Shown piece by piece: positions 51,346 through 63,730 of a DNA stretch of 64,000 nt. Under the pieces are notes generated by a model. The model had not been told where the DNA came from, made no database searches, and saw only the letters and a list, made by a program, of their open reading frames with translations. Numbering within the stretch: the stretch's first letter is position 1; every line of letters begins with the position of its first letter. Source of the stretch: Erodium maritimum (taxonomy: Eukaryota; Streptophyta; Magnoliopsida; Geraniales; Geraniaceae); NCBI GenBank assembly GCA_963921825.1, contig OY997591.1:38585825-38649824 (forward strand). The letters are read 5' to 3'. Position numbers and translations under genes: made by a program.

Positions 51346-53263
51346 CAAGCTGTCGACCTGTCACTCACCAACCCCAGGTAACTACAATCACAATCACAAG
51401 CAAAGTTCAACAAACAGCAACAACACCGGTTTGACACTCCACAGGCACTCATGGCCACCCAAGACACCAACGGTAAAACACGGGTTCAACAACCCCACGG
51501 GCACTCAAGGCCACCCAAAACACCAACGGTAGAACACGGGTTCAACAACCCCACGGGCACTCATGGCCACCCAAGACACCAAAAGTAAAGACACGGGTTC
51601 AACAACCCCACGGACACTCAAGGCCACTCAAAACACCAACGGTAGAACATGGGTTAAACAACCCCACGGGCACTCATGGCCACCCAAGACACCAACAGTA
51701 AAGACACGGGCTCTCATGGCCACCCAAGACACAAATTAAACAATCAACCTCCGGGCATAACCAAATGCCTCCTGTAATTCTAATATCGAAAGTTCACAGC
51801 TCCTACGACACTACTAAGTGTCACATGCATTTATATTGTTCGATACGTTCCCGTATCATACGACACCACCCGGTGTCGCCTGCCTATCTAATATTCGATA
51901 AACCTACTTAACCTACGACACCTAAGTGTCACATGCATTTCTATTGTTAACTTTCCCTAGTCAGGGCCGAGATCCGGCTACTTTTCCCTACCTCGTATGC
52001 TCTCTCCAAAAGCGTACAAACAAGCTCCGGCGTGATCCCGATCACTCGCCTCGCTTTCCCTTTCTTCTGTCTGTGGCACGATCTAATAAGAACACAATTT
52101 TAAACACTTTTAAGCTTGCAGACATAAACTGAATTTTAATGAACTTGACGCCCAAAAGCAACCCCGACAATGTCGATCACTCCCAAACTTCCCAATTACT
52201 CTACATTGTCGATAATGGACTCGGAAAAGCCCGATTCGCCCGAGCACGTGGGCCCCACCCGACCCCCTTTGGTCGTGGGTGGCTGGGCCGGTTTGGGGCC
52301 GGTCTACCAAGGTGGTGGCTGGTCCTAACTCCGGCCAGCCATCCTACAAAACCGGCCAGCCACCATACACGGTGGCCGGAGCTCCCCCGAGCCTCCGGTC
52401 ACCGGAAAACGTTCATCTCTTCGCTCCAAAACACCTCCAACGAACCCCACACCTCAAATCATCCATATTCAACCCATTTCAAACCAAACCCTAACTTTTA
52501 AACTTAATGAAATGAAAATCGTTTAGATGCTCACCGTAGAGAATGACGGTGTGAGCTTGAATCTTCTAGCGTTATGACGATCCAATGGTTTGATCGACGG
52601 GAAACGTCACAAAACCCTAGCAAGCCTTCTCTTTTTCTCTCCTCTCCTTCTCTCTTCTTTCTCTTTCTAAAACCTATTTTTTTCCTTTTTGTTTTGAATT
52701 GGCCGAACACACCTCTGCTCATTTCCCTTTATTTGTTCAAAACTAACACAAACTTTACTTATTTACAAAACTAACACTAAAGTCTCATCATTTGTTTTGT
52801 TCAATAAACCTAACACCGCCACATTTGTGACATGTGGCAAGTGGGTCCAACACCCTTTTGGAAAATATCTCCTAGATATTTTCCAATCAGATTCGCGAAA
52901 TTCGGATGTTTCGGGCCCCGAACGGGCACTTTTTCCAAGAAATTACGAAACTTCACGGGCTACAAGGAAACGACTCAACTAAGACCGCTGCCACGACGGC
53001 TAAACTTTTTAGATCCAAAACGGTCCTCGAATGGACCAAAACGTCGCTCGGTTGACTTTTCCAGCGAAAAGTCAACATTTCCCAAATTGGTCAGAAAGTT
53101 GCCCTTAGTCCCCCGGAACTCACTTTGGTCGATATCGGGGTCAACTTAAGTCCGGTATGACCCTCGGGGTCAAATTTAGGTTCATTTAAGTGTCTGTCTA
53201 AAATTTTTAAATTTTCCTGTTTTTCGCAGATTTGACTGGCGTTGACCGGGAGTGGTTATTACA
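51346..53263 (-). repeat. 3' LTR of Tekay element D, truncated
   Basis: The high end GGTTATTACA at 53263 adjoins the polypurine tract of element D. The low end begins inside the LTR at 51346 (CAAGCTGTCGACCTGTCACT), so about 600-700 bp are missing and replaced by the inverted LTR at 49950-51345. It carries tandem copies of CCACGGGCACTCATGGCCAC (51435-51690) and the donor-like GTGAGC near 52529. Confidence 0.88.
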
Positions 53264-54610
53264 ATCTACCCCCCTTAAAGGAATTTCGTCCGCGAAATTT
53301 AAAACAGACGTACCTCGGGAGTCGAAAAAATCGGGGTACTTCGCGCGAACCTCGTCCTCGCGCTCCCAAGTCGACTCAGCCCCGTGATGCCTCCACTGCA
53401 CCCGTGCTAGGCGGATAATCTTGCCACGCAGGAACTGCTCCCGTGTGTCCATGATCCGAACCGGCTTTTCCTCATAGGAGACATCATCAGCCACCTCGAT
53501 ATTTGTCCACTCAATGATGTGGGAGGGGTCCGCATTGTACTGCCGCAACTGGGACACGTGGAAGACGTTATGAACTCTCCCAAGTTGCGGTGGTAACGCC
53601 AGACAATAAGCCACTGCTCCCACTCTACTCAAGATCTCGAACGGGCCAATGTACCGCGGGTCTAACTTGCCCCCGCTGCGTCTGAACCGTACCAGTCCCT
53701 TCTTCGGGCTCACCTTCAGGAACACGTGATCCCCGACTGCGAACCCAAGAGGTCGACGCCGTATATCGGCGTAGCTCTTCTTCAGACTCTGTGTGGTCTT
53801 CAACCGCTCGCGTATCAGCGCGACTTTCTCTGTCGTCTCTCGGACAAGATCTGGCCCCAACAGACTCTTGTCCCCCACCTCTGCCCAGCAAACTGGCGAC
53901 CAACACGGCCTACCATACAACGCTTTGAACGGTGCCATCCCAATAATGGCCTGGAAGCTGTTGTTGTAGGCGAACTCGACCAACGGCAGGTGGGTTTCCC
54001 ATGATCCCCTGAAGTCCAGCACACATGCCCGCAGCATGTCTTCCAAGATCTGAATAATGCGCTTGGACTGATCGTCTGTCTGGGGATGGTGTGTTGTACT
54101 GAGTAGGACCTCGGTCCCCAACGCGGTCTGCAGACTCGGCCAAAATCTGGACGTGAAACGAGGATCCCTGTCAGACACTATCGACACAGGGACCCCATGG
54201 AGACGCACTATCTCCTAAATGTACAGGCTGCTCAACTTGTCGACCGGATCAGTCATCCTTATAGCCACGAAATGGGCCGACTTGGTCAACCGATCGACTA
54301 CTACCCATACAACGTCGTGTCCCTTCGGAAATCTCGGCAGTCCACACACGAAGTCCATCGTGATATGCTCCTACTTCCACTAGGCAATCGGCAATGGCTG
54401 CAACAATGCTGTGGGACACTGATGTTCGGCCTTCACCTGTTGACAGACGAGACATCTCGACCCAAATTCTGCGACTGCTCTCCGCATCCCGCGCCACCAG
54501 AAGTGCCGCCTAATGTCACGGTACATCTTGGTGCCCCCCGGGTGCACTGTAAGACGCGAATGATGTGACTCTCGCAACACATCGTCTCTACAGTTTCCCG
54601 GCACGAACAA
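53207..54610 (-). pseudogene. Tekay element D integrase with chromodomain-like tail
   Basis: The HHCC part lies in 54610-54380 ([20 protein letters not shown] ... CLVC) and ends at CAG to TAG (54380-54382). From 54217 a further CAG to TAG stop precedes an open frame of 333 codons down to 53207. This contains VSDRDPRF, the TTHHPQTD region, [38 protein letters not shown] and the chromodomain-like [20 protein letters not shown] and [17 protein letters not shown]. As in copy C, the frame passes through the polypurine tract and 57 bp into the LTR before its stop. Confidence 0.92.
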
Positions 54611-54616
54611 CCCTCC

Positions 54617-56190
54617 TCAATACCGTAACCCCCAATCTGCACTGATCTCCCAGCCTACCACCTCGTCACCGCTGACGACCCTCTCTCGGATCTCTGCCGT
54701 CTCGACGTCCTCCGACTGCGCCTCCAACACTTGGGCAATTAGTGAGGGCTGAGCCACCAATGAGCACATGGCCACGCCACCAGTAATCTCCTCTAGCTCA
54801 AGCCCGAACCTACTCAGTTCCCCCATCATGTCCCACTCTCGGACTGATATGCTAGCAAGACTCGGAACCGACTTCCTACTCAAGGCGTCGGCGACCACGT
54901 TCGCCTTACCCGGATGGTAGTGTAGCTCAAAGTCGTACTCCTCCAGTAGCTCCATCCATCGCCGCTGGCGCATGTTCAGGTCTCGTTGGGAAAAGATGTA
55001 TTTGAGACTCTTGTGATCCGAGAACACCTGAAATCCCTCGCCATACAGATAATACCGCCAGCCCTTTAGCGCGAAAACGACTGCTGCTAGCTCCAGGTCA
55101 TGGGTAGGATAGTTGCGCTCGTGTGTCTTCAACTGCCTGGAGCCATAAGCAACAACTCTACCCAACTGCATCAGTACACAGCCCAGTCCTTCCCCGGACG
55201 CATCACAATAGACCTCATACCCGATCCCTCGCTCTAGCACTACCAACACTGGAGCGGTACTCAGACGAGTCTTCAACTCCGTGAATGCACGTTCACAATC
55301 CTCTGTCCACACAAACCCGACTCCCTTGCGCGTCAACAGAGTCATCGACGCGGCTAGTCGCGACAAAGTCCTTGACAAATCGCCGATAATAGCCTACCAA
55401 CCCTAAAAAGCTGCGGATCTCGAAGACACTCGTGGGCCGTGCCCACTTTGAAACCGCGTTGATCTTCGACGGATAGACCAGTATACCGTCACGGGATACA
55501 ATGTGACCCAGGAATTTCACCTCAGCGAGCCAAAACTCGCACTTCTCCAGGTTGGCATAGAGCTGATGCGTGCGTAGCAGGGTCAGAACAGTTCTCAGAT
55601 GTACCTCATGTGCCGCCTCGCTCTGCGAATAGATCAGGATGTCGTCTACGAACACCACCACAAACCGATCTCGGTACGGCCGGAATATACAGTTCATCAG
55701 ATCCATGAACGCTGCAGGTGCGTTCGTCATCCCAAACGGCATCACCAAGAACTCGTAATGGCCATAGCGTGTCCGGAATGCAGTCTTTGCGACGTCCCCC
55801 TCTCAGACTCGCAACTAGTAATATCCGGATAGCAGATCGATCTTCGAGAAACAGGTCGAACAAGTCGTCAATCCTCGTCATCGGGTATCAGTTCTTCACC
55901 GTAAGCCGGTTCAACTTCCGGTAATCTATACACATCCGAAGCTCTCCAGTCTTCTTCTTCACGAAGAGTGATGGTGCTCCCCACGGCGATACGCTCGGAC
56001 GGATAAATCCCTTCTCCTGAAGCTCCTCGAGCTGACACTTCAGCTCGGTCAACTCTACCGGCGCGAACCTTGAAGGCGCCATCGATATCGATGCCGTTCC
56101 CGGCACTAGGTCAATCCCAAACTCCACCTCACGTTCCGGTAGCAACCCGCTCAACTCCTCAGGAAAGACCTCGGGGAACTCGCATACCAC
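54617..56190 (-). pseudogene. Tekay element D reverse transcriptase-RNase H
   Basis: RNase H and linker lie in 55378-54617 ([57 protein letters not shown]) in one open frame. The catalytic [16 protein letters not shown] and [16 protein letters not shown] lie in 55748-55293. The N-terminal RT is in 56190-55888 ([20 protein letters not shown]). About 24 bp of the [20 protein letters not shown] block are lost and shifted near 55850. Gln codons that are stops in B and C are intact here. Confidence 0.9.
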
Positions 56191-56208
56191 TCGCGGTAAC
56201 TCTCGGCT

Positions 56209-56744
56209 CTACAAAGCCGATACTTCCTTCACTACGGACAACGCCGACAGGAGAACCCCGCTCTTACTACCCAGCACACACGACACCTTTGTGTTGCCTG
56301 TTGACACTGTCACTCGTCGCCTGTAGCAGTCTATATTGTCTCGGTACTTCGCCAGCCAATCCATTCCCAAGATCACGTCAAAGGTTGTCATTCCCAGCAC
56401 GAGAAGATCATTAGGGCAAGGACAGTCTGCGCCTCTAATTTTGCAGGCACGACAGACCCTACCCTAGTCAATAATACATCACCCCTAACTGGGGTGTCCA
56501 GGCACAGGGGTGGACTCAACGGCTTTAAACTCAACCCCAACCTCTCAGCACAGCTCAACGTAATAAACGAGTGCGACGCCCCGGTATCAAATAAGAACAA
56601 CGCCCATAAATGATACAATAAACACGTACCCTGAATGGTCTCGCGATAGGTAGTGGATCCTGGGCCCCGGGAGTCGGTAACTGCGTACACTCTTCCCTGC
56701 GACGCCTGCTGCCTCTGACCCGGCGCACTCACTGCTGGATACAC
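56209..56744 (-). pseudogene. Tekay element D aspartic protease
   Basis: The frame 56744-56388 has FLFDTGASHSFITLSCAERL with an intact DTG triad. It breaks after TPVRGDVLLTRV. The following part (56400-56209) reads [20 protein letters not shown] in another frame. Confidence 0.88.
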
Positions 56745-56799
56745 AGATCTCTGCTGCTGTCTCGGAATTGGCGTGCTCGTAGACGGCTGTGAGAACCTC

Positions 56800-58063
56800 G
56801 ACTGCTGACTCTAACGCGGGCGGCCCCTGCGTGACTGCATTGTATGCGACTGTTGCGGTCGCTGCGCTGACGTTGCCCCAAACGGCGCACGACACCTAGT
56901 ACTAGAGTGCCCCAAGCGGTCGCATCGGAAACACTTGAGCTCATCGGCCCTCGGCCCCGAGCCCTGGCCTGTCCGGCTGATCACTGGTAGCGCCGTGGGT
57001 CCTCCTCCCATCGGACACTCTCGCTGCATATGGCCTGGCTGCCCACAGGTGTAGCATATCGGCCCCCTCTCTGAGGCGACTGGACCCACTGACGCCACAT
57101 ACCCCATCTGTCTCGCTCCGCCATGCTGAGCCTGTGGTATGAAGAATCCTGTGGTCCTCTGTCTCCTCAGATCTCGGAAATCGGACGACCCTACCACACT
57201 TGTCGGCCGCTGTCGAACCTCACGGGTCCTGGCCGCATCCTGGATACCCTGCTCCACTGTCGCTGCAGTGTCCACGACCTCTGAGTACTCCCGCAACCTC
57301 AAGGCGAGGAATCGATTCCGAATCACTAGCCTCAGTCCCCCCTCGAACCGCATGCAACGGTTCTGCTCTATCGCCACCATTTCGGGCGCGAATCTGTTCA
57401 GGGCCGTGAATCTAGCCTCATATTCTGCTGCAGTTCTAGGAACTGCCGATGTCGGTCCACCCGAGCCGACTCGGGAAAGTACTGCGCCAAAAAGAACGTC
57501 TGGAAGATACCGTAGTCGCGCTCGACTCTGTCCCTCACACGCCCCCACCACTGGTAGGCGCTGTCCCTCAGCTGATGAGCTGCAAAGGACACTCTGCGGC
57601 GGCCATCCTCGATCCCTGAAGTGTCCAGGTCCCGCGTGACCTGCTCCAGCCACCTCTCGGCTAGGTCGGGGTTCAGGTCCCCGACAAATGTGGGTATGCC
57701 TAGCATCAGGAAGTCCAGTAGTGTCCGGGCCATATGGTCCTCGGCCTGAACGGGCCTCACTGGGACCACTGCTGTCTCCGGAGCTGGCAATGCCGACTCT
57801 CTACTGGCGATGATCGCCACCAAACTCTGTACTGTCCTGGTCAGCTCGTCCAGGGCGGTTGTAGTGCGAGGGTCTGCGACCGGCGGGACGCTGGGCGTGC
57901 TCGTAGAAGGTCCCGCGTTGCTCCTCCTGTCCTCTCCGACAGGAGTACCGTGGGCCTCCGCGTACTCCGCGGGCTCAACGGTGGGCACCCGTCCTGGTGT
58001 CCCTGCTTACCGTCCCCCCCGTCCCCATGTCACGGCTGATCGTCCTCGTCTGCCACGAACCAT
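56800..58063 (-). pseudogene. Tekay element D gag
   Basis: The start ATG is at 58063 (MVRGRRGRSA), with a stop about 17 codons on. The capsid part lies in 57988-57398 (FVGDLNPDLAERWLEQVTRD, HQLRDSAYQWWGRVRDRVER) and the later part in 57653-56811 (LREYSEVVDTAATVEQGIQD), including the knuckles CYTCGQPGHMQREC and CFRCDRLGHSSTRC, both with complete CCHC ligands. A shift near 57440 separates the two frames. This is the best preserved pair of knuckles in the window. Confidence 0.9.
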
Positions 58064-58762
58064 GTGTCGGTATCCTCTGCACGGATACACGTAAACGTTT
58101 AGTTTGCGAACTTATATAACGACAACATGCTCAAAATACTAGCGTTCATACGGTCTACGTCTATCTCTAGCGTACTCGTTACTAAACGTCACACCGCTCA
58201 CGCTATTAATACTTTAATTATAATAATACGTAAAGGAAAAGCTCAAACGACCGTATAACGAATCACAGACCAAATCAAGTCACTCAACCTCAACCACAAG
58301 CCAACACGGCCAAACAACAACAACACACGCCCACCGGCCAACCAAAGTCACACACGCCCACAGGGACAACCAAAGTCACACACGCCCACAGGGCCAACCA
58401 ATTTAAAAACTTTCTCCACTTCCTTAAAAACCTCATTTCCTGACATCACGTGGTTACAACCCGGTCCAGGCATCCCCGAACTACATTGTACCCATTGATG
58501 TTAACGCTGTCACGCTCGACTACAGGGGCGCCCCTGAGTCGAGTCGCGACAGCTTAAAAACGTTTCACGCAGCAACACACAATCAGTATGCCAGCAACAA
58601 AATACTGCACATACACACAAACACAAACACGACTCAAGACATTACGGCTCTACACATGGTTTCCGACCTGCGTACCCAACGCACGACGGGACTTTACTAA
58701 CTCGACTCTCCCCACCTAATTGACGTACAGTCCGAGGTGTGAAACCTCGAGCTCTGATGCCA
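58064..58762 (-). other. Leader and mutated primer binding site of element D
   Basis: The leader is shorter than in B and C and has no 34-bp minisatellite. The primer site at 58751-58762 reads TGGCATCAGAGC on the minus strand, one base different from the usual TGGTATCAGAGC. Confidence 0.8.
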
Positions 58763-58765
58763 AGC

Positions 58766-59842
58766 TTTCACGCCCCAAATTCAGTAGAACCAAACCCGGA
58801 ACGCGAACTTTTAAAACAATAAAACATTTCAAGCCTTTTAAATAAATCACTTTAAAACCATCAAGTAGTTAATCAAAATAATTATTTACAACTCAAAAGT
58901 ACGTCCCAACAAGCGGACAAAAACAAAGTGTACGTCGCTAGACTCAAAAGAAAAACCCGGACTCCACTCCTAGCTCTTCAAGCTTCGAGAGCTCACCTAG
59001 TCCATCCCGCGACCAGTACCTGTAGGAAAAGAAGCTAGGGGTGAGCGTTCGCTCACCACCACGGATAACAGACTGACCACGGCATACTTAGAAGACAATG
59101 CCGGTAACACCAACAACAACCCGACTAACACAAACAAACAGTTACTTTCCTCAACCGACTCAAATCTCGGACCCGTAATGTAGACCCGACACAACGATTG
59201 ACGACTTCCTCCAATGACACGACATATAACCACGCAACACCCAAGATCACAAGGGAACGCACACCAAACAAGATCGCAAAGGATTGCACTCCAGTTGCTC
59301 AGTAACCCCCTGCCCTTTTCCCAGCGCGACAGTTGGATCGGGCGGCCGACCTGTCGCACTTTTCCCAACGCGACGGTTGGATCAGGCTTTCAACCTGTCG
59401 CACTTTTCCCGACCCCAGTCGGATCAGGCTATCGACATGTTGCACTTTCCCCGACACAAGGTCGGATCAGGTTGTCGACCTGTCACTCACCAACCCCAGG
59501 TAACCACAATCAGTATCCCTGCCCTTTTTCTAACGCGACGGTTGGATCACGCGGCCGACATGTCGCACTTTTCCCGACCCCAGTCGGATAGGCTGTCGAC
59601 GAAATGCTCTATTCTCAACGCGACGGTTGGATCAGGCAGTCGACTTGTCGCACTTTTCCCGACACAAAGTCGGATCAGGCTGTCGACCTGTCACTCACCA
59701 ACCCCAGGTAACCACAATCACAATCACAAGCAAAGTTCAACAAACAGCAACAACACCGGTTCATTTAAGTGTCTGTCTAAAAATTTTAAATTTTTCTGTT
59801 TTTCGCAGATTTGACTGGCGTTGACCGGGAGTGGTTATTACA
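58766..59842 (-). repeat. 5' LTR of Tekay element D, internally deleted
   Basis: On the plus strand it starts TTTCACGCCCC at 58766 and ends GGTTATTACA at 59842, only 1077 bp. Up to 59761 it matches the U5/R side; there it jumps to the U3 end. Relative to the 3' LTR the missing segment is 51432-53182 (1751 bp), with GGTT shared at both breakpoints. A 40-bp-type tandem array with GCGACGGTTGGATCAGG and CTGTCGCACTTTTCCCGAC occupies 59325-59700. Confidence 0.88.
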
Positions 59843-61040
59843 TGTTCATGTTCAAACATCCTTCCAATATCGGGGAGTTGTTGTGATTGATCCGGTCCCA
59901 TTTCCATTTGAATTTGAATGCATTGGTTGGGTTTGGTTAGAGAGAGAGATGGAGAGAATGTTGTTATCAGGAAAAAAAACAAGGGAAAACATTTGGCCGA
60001 GACCAACGAAACAGGCAAAGTTGTCTCGAACACATAAAGTTGGTCGACCGAGACCATAGTTTATCCGAGCGGCCAGTGTATTCTGGCCGAGACATTTTGG
60101 TCGGCCGAGACCATAGTTTATCCGGGCGGCCAGTATATTCTGGCCGAGACATTTTGTTCGGGGGCAAGCCTAGACCCCACACTTGAGTGTGACGTTGCGG
60201 CGGCCCGACGGCCTAGGTCGGCCATATATGGTGTAGGCCGAGACCTTTTTGGTTGGGCGGGTAGAATAGGGTTTCGAACGACCTGATTTGGTGAAATATT
60301 CTCGGGCGGGTAGAATAGAGTTTTGAACTACCAGAGACAGATCTGGGGGAATCTGGTTGTGCGGCCCACGGAGTCTAAATACTTGGTGATGCATGCTCGA
60401 TTACCTCCAACACAACCTTCAATTCAATACAATGTAGTGAATGGAACATCTAAATCTAATACTTACATCCTAAAACCCCAACATATCGAGCGAAAGGGAA
60501 TAGAATATAGGAGAAAAACATACCTTGCAGACGAAGAGGGTGGAGAGTGATCGAGTGACGGTGGAGAGCTCGAGGAAATGCCGATCGGGGAGAAGAGAAG
60601 AGAGGAAGGAAGGATTGAGTGACGGTGAGACGCTTGAAGTTGAGGAAGAAGTTGAAGAGTTGTGTGTGTTGCGAGGGAGCCACGCGTGTGTAAGTAAGAA
60701 GAGGGAGTGTGAAAAGTGGAGAGGAAGGAAGGAAGGAAGGAAGGAAGGGAGGGAACGAAAGAAGAGTTTTTTACTGAGGGGTAAATCAAACATTTCATGG
60801 CTTTTGAGTTTAGACAGTAAATAGGAGAAAATGGGAGTGTTTCCGTGAGGGGTAAACCAGACATTTCAGAGGTTTCAGATAGATTCAGGAGAGAGAAGAA
60901 AAAGAGGAGGCTAGTGCGCAAAGAAAATTAAGGGCGGAGGCTATTCTACAAAAGCACCCTTTAATAAAAGAACATGACTTGATATATACAGGGAGCTATG
61001 AATAAAAGGGGGAAGCCATTTTAGAGAAACATTTCCCAGA
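59843..61040. other. Low-complexity and short-repeat spacer
   Basis: 59990-60145 holds two units of about 58 bp with TTCTGGCCGAGACATTTTGG and GGCCGAGACCATAGTTTATC. 60240-60330 repeats GGGCGGGTAGAATAG. 60724-60750 is a (GGAA)n microsatellite. TGAGGGGTAAATCAAACATT at 60776 recurs slightly changed at 60847. ORFs on both strands here derive from purine/pyrimidine-biased sequence. GATATATAC near 60977 is a possible TATA box for the LTR that follows. Confidence 0.5.
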
Positions 61041-62835
61041 ACACGCGAACGGAGTGGACGACTTTGGGAGCTCGGATCTGACAACTCTGGCTACCTCCAA
61101 CAACACTCCGACCACCGGAGCGAAGCTTAGACATCCCTCTTTCCATTCCTCCGATTAGTTTGTTCTGTTGGGGCTTCTAATGTCAGAAATCCAGGTTTCA
61201 AAGGAGGTTAAAAACTCATCTCGGGTTCAAGCATTTTTGGACATTTTGGTTCGATTTTTTAGCGGCTTTTTGACAATATAAGCTAGGAATCCTCATTCCT
61301 AGCACTGGTTTTACCTTATTTCATCATTTCCTAAGCTGAATGTCGTTTCCAGCATTTGATTTTGTCGATTTTTAGTCTATGGCTCGTGAGTCATCACTCC
61401 GAGCCATGGATGTATTTGTAAATACATAATAGTTTAATTTATGCATAAGGTTATTCATTTGTGTTGTTAGATGATGATTTTTGCGATATTGAGTTCGATA
61501 CCTGTTCATGTTGATTATCCGATTTATATATACATAGATCGATTTGTATACATAGATCGATTTTAGGTTAATTAAATCGTGGAAACTAATTTGTATGTAT
61601 TAATTGCATGCTAAATTAGAGATTTTGGTACGAACTTGATTATGGGAATTTTCGATCTCTTGCGCGAATATCAACTGCTAAATTCGTATTTTCATAGCAT
61701 TCGCTACTTAATACGTTTAGTGCTTATTTTTGATGCTTGACGTGGTCGTTGCATTCTATATGAGATTGATTATTTTCCGATGATTGCTATTGATGTCTTG
61801 TGTGTTTTAAGCTAAATTGTTGATTTCGGACGTGGATTTCCCTTGATGATTTACCGCTTTAGGTGTGATTGCCCCGTGAATTGTTAGTTTTAGCTATCTA
61901 GGATCGGTGTATGATTTATTTATCCACTTTGAGACTATTGAGACATTAAATTGCATCATTGCTTTTCTTGAGGAATTATCTTGTTTGAGTGATACCAAGT
62001 CCATTCCTAGTGGACTTATATAGATCTCACTCCAACCAAGACTTTCACGATTAATCAGAATGGTCAGGTTAGAGAAGTTGATTTATGCGTAGCTAGCTAA
62101 TTCACTTTTCTTAAAGATTGAGTATTACTAGAACGAGGTTCTATTTTGTTCAACTTGATTATTGGTATCATCTTGATTGTTGGTGTTTAATATTCGAGAA
62201 GTGAACTAGGAGTTGCTAGACACAATTCTTTATTTGTGCTTGTCTATTTTGGCATTTGTGTGTTACTAGGGTAAGCACCGCTTATCCTATGTAAGTTGAC
62301 TCGCTTTGATTATTTATCGATATGGTAGATTATAAATATGAGAAGCAACTTTAGAGAATGCAAAATAGATGTATGAACGTTCGATGATTGGTTTTACTCG
62401 AACCATAGAAATTCATACTTGCACATTTACTCCGATGATTTGTTTTTGAGCCATGATGGGAGCACTCTTTTCATCATCATCACATTGATTACCTTATGCT
62501 TTGATTGACTTTATGTATGAGCACGACACCCATGGTTGTAATCTCCTGTAAAAAGTTCTCATTTTTATTTCCAGTTTTGTCTTTCTTTATTTCTCGTCCA
62601 AAAATTCTCATTTTTTCGTTCTCACTGTTTGAACCTCTAGCTTACTATTTGAGAAGTGTATTTAGTGACACTTGTACACTTTTTGCCCTTTTTACCAATT
62701 TTTCCATAGATTTAGTCATCCTTGGCCCGAATGCTCCTAGTGTTCGACCGGTTTCTTACCGTTATAAGTATATTGCTTGAACGACCGTGTATGGAAGCAC
62801 GTTAAAGAGGGTATGCAAAAACCCTGTCTTCAACA
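61041..62835 (+). repeat. Probable 5' LTR of an Athila-like Ty3/gypsy element
   Basis: The right end CAACA at 62835 is followed directly by a tRNA-Asp-type primer site, so an LTR must end here. The left end is not identified; the sequence from about 61040 is AT-rich and non-coding, and 1.5-1.8 kb would be normal for Athila LTRs. No second LTR lies inside the window to confirm the boundaries. Confidence 0.55.
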
Positions 62836-62853
62836 TGGCGTCGTTGCCGGGGA
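62836..62853 (+). other. Primer binding site, tRNA-Asp type
   Basis: TGGCGTCGTTGCCGGGGA differs by one base from TGGCGCCGTTGCCGGGGA, the primer site of Athila and related plant gypsy elements. It marks a plus-strand element entering from the right edge of the window. Confidence 0.8.
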
Positions 62854-63030
62854 GCACGGTTAGCCCTAGATGATTTTATGTGTTTGGTAGTTTATTTTTT
62901 AGTTTTTAGAAGTGGTTCTTGCTGTTGTTTATAATTTTTTTATTGCATTATTTTTATTGTTTGTTTGTTATTTCTTTTATTGACTTTGTGATTATTTTTC
63001 TCTACTTTTAGTTCTTTTTACTTTTGAGTT

Positions 63031-63730
63031 GTGTTCTTCCTTGTGTGTTTTTCGCAGGTGAATATTATTTTTGGGAAGAACATTAGTGAAGCACCAATCA
63101 TGGACACGTGTGGTTTTCAACGGGCTCTCGATTCTTCATATGGCCAAGTCATGAGTTTTAAAAAGAAGTTTAACTATACAATGGAAATGGCTGCGGCAGT
63201 GACTCGTTGGGATGCTTATCATGGTTTTTCACATGAAGACCCTATTTATCCTCTTGAGAACTTTGAGAAGATGTGTGCTAGTTTTTGTCTCGTGGGCATT
63301 CCCATTGAAGATATGTATTTGAATTTATTCTCGTATACTACCCGTGATGATGTTGTGGATTGGTAATTGAGAGATATACCTAGGGGATGTGATTGGGAAG
63401 GCGTAAAGGAAAGATTTGTTGATAAATATTTATGTAACATCAGGTCAACGCCGTCACGGGATTTGATTTTCACCTTTCGATCTTATGAGGAGTATATTTT
63501 GGAAGTATGGGTGTGATTCAAGGGCATTCTTGAGAATGACCTTCTTCACAGCCTTCCTGAATATCTATTGGTGGAGTATTTCTACACAGGGTTAGCACCA
63601 CATCATCAAAGATAGTTAGATGAAGCAGCGAGACCTGCCATTCTCAAGATTTATCCTGAGGATGCATGAAGAGTAATTGAGCAACTTTGTGAACATCAAC
63701 ATTTGATTTACTCTTGTAACGTTTTCTGAA
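63031..63730 (+). pseudogene. Athila-like gag, broken
   Basis: A retrotransposon-gag domain reads EDPIYPLENFEKMCASFCLV, then MYLNLFSYTTRDDVVDW and a stop at 63366. The same frame continues with LRDIPRGCDWEGVKERFVDK and FRSYEEYILEVWV to a further stop near 63516, then LHSLPEYLLVEYFYTGLAPH. This order (P..L..F, capsid W, W..V...F..KY, F.GL) is that of plant Athila/Ogre-type Gag. At least four in-frame stops follow each other, so it is inactive. The remainder of the element lies outside the window. Confidence 0.75.

Noticed and set aside
60463-60921. 152-residue Ser/Leu/Pro-rich minus-strand ORF
   Set aside because: Generated by the (GGAA)n microsatellite and purine-biased DNA; no complexity, domain or promoter.
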